DNA of 41,159 nt from JAWVZB01 sp033722375 (GTDB lineage: Bacteria > Actinomycetota > Nitriliruptoria > Nitriliruptorales > Nitriliruptoraceae), in contig JAWVZB010000012.1 of assembly GCA_033722375.1 (NCBI GenBank), positions 1 through 41,159 on the forward strand, written 5' to 3'. The position numbers were made by a program, and so were the translations under genes. This document shows, in pieces, positions 24,185 to 31,232 of this stretch; the first letter of the stretch is position 1; the number at the start of each line of letters is the position of its first letter. Under the pieces are notes generated by a model. It had not been told where the DNA came from. It saw only the letters and a list, made by a program, of their open reading frames with translations, and did not search any database.

Positions 24185-25072
24185 GTGGCCGGTAGCGCAC
24201 AGATCCGGCAGCTGCGGCGCCGCATCAAGTCCGTCAAGAGCACGCAGAAGATCACGCGTGCGATGGAGATGATCGCGGCGTCGCGGATCCGCCGTGCGCA
24301 ACGACGGGTCCAGGAGGCCCGTCCATACGCCGAGCAGATCACCGAGGTCATCCGTGGCCTCGCTGCGTCGAACGACGTCAGCGACCACCCGCTGCTGCGG
24401 CCCCACGAGGACATCACCGACGTGGGGGTGATCGTCATCACCTCCGACCGTGGGCTGGCTGGCGCCTACAACTCCAACATCCTGCGCCTCGCGGAGAAGA
24501 AGATCCGCGAAGAGGAGCAGCAGGGCAACGAGGTGCACCTCTACCAGGTCGGCAAGAAGGGCGTGCAGTACTTCAAGTACCGCGGTCGCACCCCCGTCCA
24601 GGCCATGACCGACGTGTCCGACCAGCCCGACTACACCGACGCCCAGGCCGTGGGGCAGGCGGTGATGGATGCTTACGCCGACGAGGAGCTGGACCGCGTC
24701 TGGCTGCTGTACACCGACTTCCAGTCGGCGTTGTCGCAGAAGCCGAACGCCATCCGGCTGCTCCCCGTCGAGCCCGAAGAGCTCTACGGCGGAGACGAGA
24801 TCTCGCCGGAGGTCATGTTCGAGCCCAACCCCGACGAGATCCTCGAGCTGCTGATCCCCCGCTACGTCGAGGCCAAGGTGTTCGCCGGCATGCTCGAGTC
24901 CGCCGCGTCCGAGCACGCGATGCGCCAGCGCGCCATGAAGTCCGCAACCGACAACGCCGAAGAGGTCGTCGAGGACCTCTCGCGCGAGATGAACCAGGCC
25001 CGCCAGGACCAGATCACCACCGAGATCACCGAGATCGTCGGTGGTGCCGAAGCCCTCTCGCAGGGCGGCTAG
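24185..25072 (+). CDS. atpG: ATP synthase F1 subunit gamma
   Basis: Central shaft of the rotor, 295 residues. The N-terminal helix shows IRQLRRRIKSVKSTQKITRA and the C-terminal helix shows MKSATDNAEEVVEDLSREMN, the two halves of the coiled coil. The GTG start follows AGGAGG by 9 bases, a strong ribosome site. The middle Rossmann-like domain has an acidic insertion (PVEPEELYGGDEISPE). It ends 8 bases before atpD. Confidence 0.96.
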   Translation: MAGSAQIRQLRRRIKSVKSTQKITRAMEMIAASRIRRAQRRVQEARPYAEQITEVIRGLAASNDVSDHPLLRPHEDITDVGVIVITSDRGLAGAYNSNILRLAEKKIREEEQQGNEVHLYQVGKKGVQYFKYRGRTPVQAMTDVSDQPDYTDAQAVGQAVMDAYADEELDRVWLLYTDFQSALSQKPNAIRLLPVEPEELYGGDEISPEVMFEPNPDEILELLIPRYVEAKVFAGMLESAASEHAMRQRAMKSATDNAEEVVEDLSREMNQARQDQITTEITEIVGGAEALSQGG

Positions 25073-25080
25073 GAGACCCG

Positions 25081-26841
25081 ATGAGCGACAACGACTTCCG
25101 CGACCAGAACCAGGCCGATGACGGCAGCGACCAGGACGAGCGGGCCGACGCCCAGCCCGGCGTCGGCGACGACGGCGCGGCCGTGGATCCTGCTGCCAAC
25201 CCCGACGTGGAGACCGGCTCCGGTGGTGGTGGCGACGACAATCGGGATCAGGAGGAGATCCTCGAGGACTACCGCTCCGGCGGCATGGGTGGTCACGAGC
25301 CCGACACGAAGATCCCCGAGACCACGCCCGCATCCGGCTCGTCGCCCGTCTCCGAGGACATCGAACGCACCACCGGCGCAGACGTCCAGCGGACCAGCCA
25401 GGGCATCGACGTTCGGGTCGACGACGAGTCGTCAGCCGGCGAGGGCCGGATCGTCAAGGTCACCGGCCCGGTCGTGGACGTGGAGTTCCCCCCGGGCGAG
25501 CTGCCCGACATCCACAACGCGTTGACGTTCGCCCGTCGTGTGGGCGACGACGAGCGGACGCTGACCGCAGAGGTCGCCCAGCACATCGGCGACCGTCGTG
25601 TCCGTGCGATCTGCATGCAGCCCACCGACGGTGTGGTGCGTGGCACGGAGGTGCTCGACTCCGGGGGCCCGATCACGGTCCCGGTCGGATCGGGGACCCT
25701 CGGGCACATCTACAACGTGCTCGGAGCCCCGCTCGACACCACCGCAGACCAGATCGAGGCCGACGACTACTGGCCGATCCACCGGCCCTCCCCGGACTTC
25801 GACGAGCTCGAGCCCCAGGCCGAGATGTTCGAGACCGGCATCAAGGTCATCGACCTGATCGAGCCCTACGTGCAGGGTGGGAAGGTCGGCATGTTCGGCG
25901 GTGCCGGGGTCGGCAAGACCGTCATCATCATGGAGATGATCAACCGTGTCGCCACCCAGCACGGTGGTGTGTCGGTGTTCGCCGGGGTCGGGGAGCGCAC
26001 CCGCGAAGGCAACGACTTGATGCTCGAGATGACCGAGTCCGGCGTCATCGACAAGGCGGCGCTCGTCTTCGGCCAGATGGACGAGCCACCGGGCGTGCGG
26101 CTGCGGGTCGCCCTGTCCGCACTCACGATGGCGGAGTACTTCCGCGACGAGATGCGCCAGGACGTGCTGCTGTTCATCGACAACATCTTCCGGTTCGTCC
26201 AGGCCGGCTCCGAGGTCTCGACCCTGCTCGGCCGCATGCCGTCCGCGGTCGGCTACCAGCCGACGCTGTCGAACGAGATGGGCCAGCTCCAGGAGCGCAT
26301 CACGTCCACCAAGGGACGCTCGATCACCTCGCTCCAGGCGGTCTACGTCCCTGCTGACGACATCACCGACCCGGCTCCCCACACCACGTTCGCCCACCTC
26401 GATGCGCAGACGGTGCTCTCCCGTGACATCGCGTCGCGCGGGATCTACCCGGCGGTCGACCCTCTCGACTCGACCTCGCGCATCCTCGACGCCGACATCG
26501 TCGGCGAGGAGCACTACAACGTCGCCACCCGGGTGCAAGAGGTCCTCCAGCGCTACAAGGACCTCCAGGACATCATCGCGATCCTCGGTGTGGACGAGTT
26601 GTCCGAGGAGGACAAGGTCACCGTCTCGCGTGCCCGGAAGGCCGAGAAGTTCTTCAGCCAGAACTTCTACGTGGCCGAGCAGTTCACCGGCGAGCCCGGG
26701 GTCTACGTGCCGATCGAGGACACCATCGAGGGCTTCAAGGCGCTCGTCGAGGGTGAGCTCGACGACGTCCCGGAGCAGGCCTTCAGCTACGCCGGTGACG
26801 TCGATGACGTCCTCAAGAACGCCAAGGAGCTCGAGGAATAG
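25081..26841 (+). CDS. atpD: ATP synthase F1 subunit beta, with long acidic N-terminal extension
   Basis: Catalytic subunit, 586 residues against the usual 465-485. The canonical protein begins near residue 120 (GEGRIVKVTGPVVDVEF). Walker A is GGAGVGKT (about 273-280); GERTREGNDL, the Walker B region LLFIDNIFRFVQAGSEVS and GYQPTLSNEMG are all normal. The first 118 residues are polar, with 19 Asp/Glu and 3 Arg in the first 60 and Gly- and Ser-rich stretches. No ATG, GTG or TTG lies near the canonical start; the nearest in-frame one is Met69, still leaving a 50-residue extension. The ATG at 25081 follows AGGAG. The extension would project from the top of F1, near delta and the stalk. Confidence 0.97.
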   Translation: MSDNDFRDQNQADDGSDQDERADAQPGVGDDGAAVDPAANPDVETGSGGGGDDNRDQEEILEDYRSGGMGGHEPDTKIPETTPASGSSPVSEDIERTTGADVQRTSQGIDVRVDDESSAGEGRIVKVTGPVVDVEFPPGELPDIHNALTFARRVGDDERTLTAEVAQHIGDRRVRAICMQPTDGVVRGTEVLDSGGPITVPVGSGTLGHIYNVLGAPLDTTADQIEADDYWPIHRPSPDFDELEPQAEMFETGIKVIDLIEPYVQGGKVGMFGGAGVGKTVIIMEMINRVATQHGGVSVFAGVGERTREGNDLMLEMTESGVIDKAALVFGQMDEPPGVRLRVALSALTMAEYFRDEMRQDVLLFIDNIFRFVQAGSEVSTLLGRMPSAVGYQPTLSNEMGQLQERITSTKGRSITSLQAVYVPADDITDPAPHTTFAHLDAQTVLSRDIASRGIYPAVDPLDSTSRILDADIVGEEHYNVATRVQEVLQRYKDLQDIIAILGVDELSEEDKVTVSRARKAEKFFSQNFYVAEQFTGEPGVYVPIEDTIEGFKALVEGELDDVPEQAFSYAGDVDDVLKNAKELEE

Positions 26842-27233
26842 TGGCTGCCACGATGCAGGTCGAGGTCGTCTCCGCGGAGAAGCGTCTCTTCTCCGGGGAG
26901 GCCGCCGCGGTGTACGCCCGCTCGCTGGAGGGTGAGATCGGGATCCTCCCCGGCCACCAACCGGCGCTGTTGGCGTTGGATATCGCACCGGTGAAGATCG
27001 AGCTCGAGAGCGGCGACGTCGAGCGCGTCGCCGTGCACAACGGCTTCCTCTTCTACCAGGGCGGCCATCTGCGGATCCTGGCCGACATCGCCGAGCTCGC
27101 CTCGGAGATCGATGCACAGCGTGCCGAGCAGCGCAAGCGTGAACTCGAAGGCGCCACCGACGACGAAGATGCCCGCGACGAGAGCCTCAAGAAGCAGGAG
27201 GTCAGGCTCCAGCTGGCGGCCAGCGGTAACTGA
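26841..27233 (+). CDS. atpC: ATP synthase F1 subunit epsilon
   Basis: Rotor subunit at the foot of gamma, 130 residues. The N-terminal beta-sandwich has VEVVSAEKRLFSGEA and EGEIGILPGHQPALLALD; the C-terminal helical pair is charged (AEQRKRELEGATDDEDARDE) and ends in polar residues. The GTG start overlaps the beta stop by one base (TAGTG) with AAGGAG upstream; ATG 26852 is an out-of-frame distraction. It is the last gene of the operon, followed by a long-stem hairpin. Confidence 0.95.
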   Translation: MAATMQVEVVSAEKRLFSGEAAAVYARSLEGEIGILPGHQPALLALDIAPVKIELESGDVERVAVHNGFLFYQGGHLRILADIAELASEIDAQRAEQRKRELEGATDDEDARDESLKKQEVRLQLAASGN

Positions 27234-27251
27234 GCGCCCCTACGTCCGTGG

Positions 27252-27300
27252 GCCGACCGGGGTGACTCCCTCCTCGCGGACGGGGGCTGGCCCGGTCGGC
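27252..27300 (+). terminator. Hairpin at the end of the ATP synthase operon
   Basis: Perfect 10-bp inverted repeat (GCCGACCGGG / CCCGGTCGGC) around a 29-base loop, 18 bases after the atpC stop. It ends just before the murA -10. No T-run follows. Could terminate atp transcription or overlap murA control. Confidence 0.5.
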
Positions 27301-27317
27301 GACCGCAGGGCCAGGGC

Positions 27318-27323
27318 TACGCT
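27318..27323 (+). promoter_or_regulatory. Candidate -10 element (TACGCT) for murA, leaderless geometry
   Basis: TACGCT ends 8 bases before the murA ATG (27332), so transcription starting 7-9 bases downstream would begin on or beside the start codon. No ribosome binding site lies between. This is the layout of leaderless actinobacterial mRNAs. Confidence 0.55.
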
Positions 27324-27331
27324 CGTTGGTC

Positions 27332-28624
27332 ATGGCTCCTGTCTCCCCCACGCATTCCGACGAGGTCTTCGTCGTGCACGGCGGTGCCCCGCTGGAAGGC
27401 ACCATGCGGGTCCACGGCGCCAAGAACTCGGCGTTGAAGCTCATGCCGGCGTGCCTCCTGGCCGAAGGCGAATCGGTCCTGACCAACGTTCCCGAGATCG
27501 CCGACGTGCCGGTCATGGCCGACATCCTCCGCGGTGTCGGTGCCGAGGTCGACGTCGACGAGGAGACCGTCGTCGTCCGAGTCGCCGAGCCGGACTGGCA
27601 CCCGCCGGCCGACGCCGTCTCCGGGATCCGGGCCTCCACCGCGGCATTGGGACCGCTGGTGGGACGCTGTCGTCGCGCCCGGCTCGCGCTGCCCGGCGGG
27701 GACAAGATCGGTGAACGCCCCATCGACATGCATCTGACCGGACTCGAGGCGATGGGTGCCACCGTCATCCAGGACGGTGACGAGATCGAGGTCCGCGCCC
27801 CGGAGCTCCACGGCGCCCAGATCACCCTCGACTTCCCGAGCGTCGGGGCGACCGAGAATCTGGTCATGGCGGCGACCCTCGCGGACGGCCTGACGATCAT
27901 CGAGAACGCTGCCCGGGAGCCCGAGATCCAGGACCTGTGTCGGATGCTGAACGAGATGGGGGCTCGGATCACCGGTATCGGCGAGCCACGGGTCGAGATC
28001 GAGGGGGTGGACCACCTCGAGCCGGTCTCGTGGCGCACCTGCCCGGACCGCATCGAGGCCGGGACGTTCGCCATGGCCGCCGCCGTCACCGGCGGCGACG
28101 TGCTGCTCGAGTCGGTCCGCCCCGGGGACCTCTACCTCCCGTTGACCAAGCTCCGGGCCGCCGGGGTGGTGGTGGAGGAAGGGGCGGACAGCATCCGCGT
28201 CAAGGGCGACGATCTCGTGGCCTGCGACTTCGTGACGCTGCCGTACCCGGGGTTCCCGACCGACCTCCAACCGCAGATGATGGTGCTCTTGTCGCAGGCG
28301 AGGGGGACGAGTCGCTGCACCGAGAACGTGTTCGAGTCCCGGTTCTCGTTCGTGGACGAGCTGCGCAAGATGGGCGCGGACCTCGAGATCGACGGCCACC
28401 ACGCACTGATCCGTGGCCCGTCGAGGCTCCATGGGGCGGTGCTCGACGCCCTGGACGTACGCGCTGGGGCCGCCGGGGTCATGGCGGGCCTCGTGGCCCG
28501 TGGCGAGACCGTCGTCCGTGACATCCACCACGTCCTCCGGGGTTACGCGCACTTCGTGGAACGCCTGACATCGATCGGCGCCGACGTGCAGCGGGTCGCG
28601 GAAGAGGACTGGGACGACGGTTGA
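27332..28624 (+). CDS. murA: UDP-N-acetylglucosamine 1-carboxyvinyltransferase, Asp-type
   Basis: First committed enzyme of peptidoglycan synthesis; adds enolpyruvate from PEP to UDP-GlcNAc. 430 residues, two EPSP-synthase-like domains. MRVHGAKNSALKLMPACLL (substrate lysine region), TEVGAT-like SVGATENLVMAATLA and FPTDLQPQMMVL are clear. The residue equal to E. coli Cys115 is Asp124 (LPGGDKIGERPID), as in Mycobacterium tuberculosis; this change is known to give fosfomycin resistance. The ATG at 27332 is chosen over TTG 27326 because of the leaderless promoter geometry. It is coupled to the SpoIID-like gene by TGATG (28622-28626). Confidence 0.97.
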   Translation: MAPVSPTHSDEVFVVHGGAPLEGTMRVHGAKNSALKLMPACLLAEGESVLTNVPEIADVPVMADILRGVGAEVDVDEETVVVRVAEPDWHPPADAVSGIRASTAALGPLVGRCRRARLALPGGDKIGERPIDMHLTGLEAMGATVIQDGDEIEVRAPELHGAQITLDFPSVGATENLVMAATLADGLTIIENAAREPEIQDLCRMLNEMGARITGIGEPRVEIEGVDHLEPVSWRTCPDRIEAGTFAMAAAVTGGDVLLESVRPGDLYLPLTKLRAAGVVVEEGADSIRVKGDDLVACDFVTLPYPGFPTDLQPQMMVLLSQARGTSRCTENVFESRFSFVDELRKMGADLEIDGHHALIRGPSRLHGAVLDALDVRAGAAGVMAGLVARGETVVRDIHHVLRGYAHFVERLTSIGADVQRVAEEDWDDG

Positions 28625-30372
28625 TGGCTGACCCCACGCGGGCCGGTGCGATGATGCTGTTGCTCGCTGCTGCCCTCGCCGCACTACCGACCGCTGCCAT
28701 CGCTCAGGACGAGGCGGCTCCGGTGGACCTCGGGCTCTACGGCACGCCGCTCCGCTTCACCGCCACAGAAGGGGTCACGCTGCAAGTAACGGCCCCTGAC
28801 GGGGGCTCGTTGCTCGACGGTGGTCTTCCCCTCACGGGTGCGGTGGAGGTGCGGCTGGCAGCCGACGGGGAGCTCACGGTGATCAACGACGTCGCGATGT
28901 CCACCTACGTCGAAGGCATCGCGGAGATGCCTTCCCGGTGGCCGCTCGAAGCCCTGAAGGCACAAGCCGTCGCGGCCCGCACCTACGCGTGGTTCGAGCT
29001 CGAGCAGGGCCGGTGGCGTCGCTTCGGGTTCGACATCTGCGCCAGCACGGCCTGTCAGGTCTTCCACGGTCGCGAGGTCGTGCAGTCACCCGAGGTCGGC
29101 GACCGGTGGGCGCGAGCCGTCTCGGAAACCCGCGGCGAGGTGCTCGTGTTCGACGGCGACCCGATCCTGGCCCGCTACTTCTCCACCTCCGGGGGTGCCA
29201 CCCGCAACAACGAGCACGTCTTCCCCGGCGAGGGTCCCCGTCCCTACCTCAAGGGCGTCGAGGATCCCGACGACGCCGTCTCGCCGCTGCACCGGTGGGC
29301 CGCCACGTTCACCCGGGAGCAGATGAACGAGATCCTGTCGCGCGGGCAGGAGCTGTCGGCAGCAGTGCCCGTCGCGGACATCACACATCTCAGCTCGCCC
29401 ACCGGTGGGTCGGACCGCGTGCGGGTCACGAGCCAGGACGGTGTCGTGGTCGAGATCGGGGCGTCCAGCTTCCGTGCCTTCGTGTCTTCCGCGGCCGAGG
29501 AGCTGTATCCCGACGCCTATCCCCAGGATCGCCCCGACGGCAAACCGTTGCCGACCACGCTCCCCTCCAGCCGGTTCGAAGTGGAGATCACCGACGACAT
29601 CGTGACGATCCGCGGCCGCGGCTGGGGCCACGGCGTCGGCATGGGCCAGTTCGGGGCGATGGGCAAGGCCGAGCGTGGCCTCGACTACCGCGAGATCCTC
29701 GCCGCCTACTACAACGGGCTCGAACCCGTCCAGGCTCCCGGCCTCCCCGAACGGATCCGTGTGGGACTCACCACCGCAGCCACCGACGTCACCATCTCGG
29801 CCGATGGTCCCTTCCAGGTCGCGACCGGCGGTGGCGTGATCACCGACCGGGGCCTCGGGACGTGGAGCATCCAGGCGGCACCCGAGCGCACGATGCAGCT
29901 GACCGCCCCCACCGGCTTCGGCGCCCCGCTCGTCGTCGCCCCGACCGAGACCTCCCGGCTCCAGCCTTTCACGGTCGAGATCGTGACGCTCAGCACGGTG
30001 GTGAACAAGCCCACGGAGCTCTCGCTCGAGGTCGTCGATCGTGACACCGGCACGGTCACCCTTGACCGCCGCATCGGCGTCGTGGAAGCCGGCCGTCACG
30101 AGGTTCGGTGGGATCTCGACGACGCCGACGGTCGCCAGGTCGCCGACGGCACCTACGACGTTCGTCTTGTGGCTGTCGACGAAGAGGAGGCGGTCGGGGG
30201 CACCCCGGTGACCGTCGAGCTTCGTGCCCCCGCCGCTCGGGGCAGCGCCACGTCGCTGCTGGCCGCCCTCCCCGCCGTCCCCGCCCCCGACCGGTCGCCC
30301 TGGGTGTCGGTCGCTGCGGTGCTTGGGCTCGTTGTCGGGGCAGCGGCCACGACTCGGTGGTCGCGGTCGTGA
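28624..30372 (+). CDS. SpoIID/LytB-domain exported protein with C-terminal membrane anchor
   Basis: 582 residues. A signal peptide (1-27, cleavage likely after TAAIA) is followed by a SpoIID/LytB domain (about 70-375). The hallmark EMPSRWPLEALKAQAVAARTY has the family's catalytic Glu at 101, and YFSTSGGATRNN and RGWGHGVGMGQFGAMG are the other blocks. SpoIID is a peptidoglycan lytic transglycosylase in sporulating Firmicutes; here it should act on wall glycan outside the cell. A FlgD-like Ig-fold segment (about 475-535) and one C-terminal membrane helix (about 558-577) follow. The ATG overlaps the murA stop by one base. Sporulation itself is not implied. The name spoIID is avoided since orthology is unproven. 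Confidence 0.9.
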   Translation: MADPTRAGAMMLLLAAALAALPTAAIAQDEAAPVDLGLYGTPLRFTATEGVTLQVTAPDGGSLLDGGLPLTGAVEVRLAADGELTVINDVAMSTYVEGIAEMPSRWPLEALKAQAVAARTYAWFELEQGRWRRFGFDICASTACQVFHGREVVQSPEVGDRWARAVSETRGEVLVFDGDPILARYFSTSGGATRNNEHVFPGEGPRPYLKGVEDPDDAVSPLHRWAATFTREQMNEILSRGQELSAAVPVADITHLSSPTGGSDRVRVTSQDGVVVEIGASSFRAFVSSAAEELYPDAYPQDRPDGKPLPTTLPSSRFEVEITDDIVTIRGRGWGHGVGMGQFGAMGKAERGLDYREILAAYYNGLEPVQAPGLPERIRVGLTTAATDVTISADGPFQVATGGGVITDRGLGTWSIQAAPERTMQLTAPTGFGAPLVVAPTETSRLQPFTVEIVTLSTVVNKPTELSLEVVDRDTGTVTLDRRIGVVEAGRHEVRWDLDDADGRQVADGTYDVRLVAVDEEEAVGGTPVTVELRAPAARGSATSLLAALPAVPAPDRSPWVSVAAVLGLVVGAAATTRWSRS

Positions 30373-31136
30373 TGGACCGACACGACGATCCCGCCTGGCA
30401 CGAGTACTACGACCCGTCGCAGGCCGGCAACGACCCCGAGGACGCCTTCGCGGTGCCGTTCAACGTGGTCGACGGTGTCGCCCTCGTGGTCTGGACGATC
30501 GTGGCGCAGATCCTCATCTTCGCCCCGCTTCTCGCCGCCGGCTTCGAACTCGGCACGGGTGCCCCGACCCTCCTCGTCCTCATCGCCACGCAGCTCGTCA
30601 TCGCCGGCGGGATCGTGGCCTGGCTGGCCGCCCGAGGCAGCCTGTCCTGGCGTGTCCTCGGCCCCGTCCGGCCGCGGCTGGGCCGTCACGTACCCGTGGG
30701 GCTCGGGGTCGGGGCGCTCGGGTTCATGCTCGTCACCGTCACGGTCATGGTCGCCGACCGGCTCTTCGGACCGTTCGAGGCTCCCAGCCAGCAACTCCTC
30801 GAGACCACCTCGAGCGGCGGCCTCCTCGCGACCCTGCTCGGGGTCGTCATCGCCGTCGTTCTGGCCCCGATCGTCGAGGAGACGATCTTCCGAGGAGTGC
30901 TGTTCCAGGCCCTCCATCGGCGTCTCGGGTACTGGTGGGCCGTGGCGCTCTCCGGCGCCATGTTCTCCGCCGTCCACGTCGAGATCACGCAGTGGGCGCT
31001 GCGACTGGCGCTGTTCCTGCTGGGGGCCTGGCTCGCGATCGCGCTCCGCCGCTGGGGCTCGCTGCTCGTACCCATCATCGGCCATGCGGTGTTCAACGGC
31101 GTCGCGATCGTGCTCTCGCTCACGGTCGCCCCGTGA
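30372..31136 (+). CDS. CPBP-family intramembrane metalloprotease
   Basis: 254 residues, about seven hydrophobic segments. The CPBP (CAAX-protease/bacteriocin-immunity) motifs are complete: motif 1 VEETIFRG (Glu-Glu...Arg), motif 2 FSAVH, motif 3 HAVFNG. Substrate unknown; relatives process prenylated proteins, anti-sigma factors or peptides. The ATG overlaps the SpoIID-like stop by one base (TGATG), and a GTG three bases upstream is also possible. The same coupling joins murA to the SpoIID-like gene, so all three are probably made from one mRNA. A wall-related substrate is conjecture. Confidence 0.9.
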   Translation: MDRHDDPAWHEYYDPSQAGNDPEDAFAVPFNVVDGVALVVWTIVAQILIFAPLLAAGFELGTGAPTLLVLIATQLVIAGGIVAWLAARGSLSWRVLGPVRPRLGRHVPVGLGVGALGFMLVTVTVMVADRLFGPFEAPSQQLLETTSSGGLLATLLGVVIAVVLAPIVEETIFRGVLFQALHRRLGYWWAVALSGAMFSAVHVEITQWALRLALFLLGAWLAIALRRWGSLLVPIIGHAVFNGVAIVLSLTVAP

Positions 31137-31187
31137 CCCCCCCGTCCGACCGGACGGCTCGCTTTCGGTCGGGTAGGCGCCGGCGCG

Positions 31188-31193
31188 TAGCCT
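31188..31193 (+). promoter_or_regulatory. Candidate -10 element (TAGCCT) for the hydroxyacyl-CoA dehydrogenase gene
   Basis: TAGCCT lies 39 bases before the GTG start at 31233; CTGGAAGG follows as a ribosome site. Same hexamer as at 16738 and 33856. Confidence 0.4.
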
Positions 31194-31232
31194 TGTGGCC
31201 ATCCCGAGACCCGAGCCCTGGAAGGCGCTGAC

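Noticed and set aside
28624..30372. Evidence for endospore formation from the SpoIID domain
   Set aside because: SpoIID/LytB domains occur in many non-sporulating bacteria, and no other sporulation gene is in the window.
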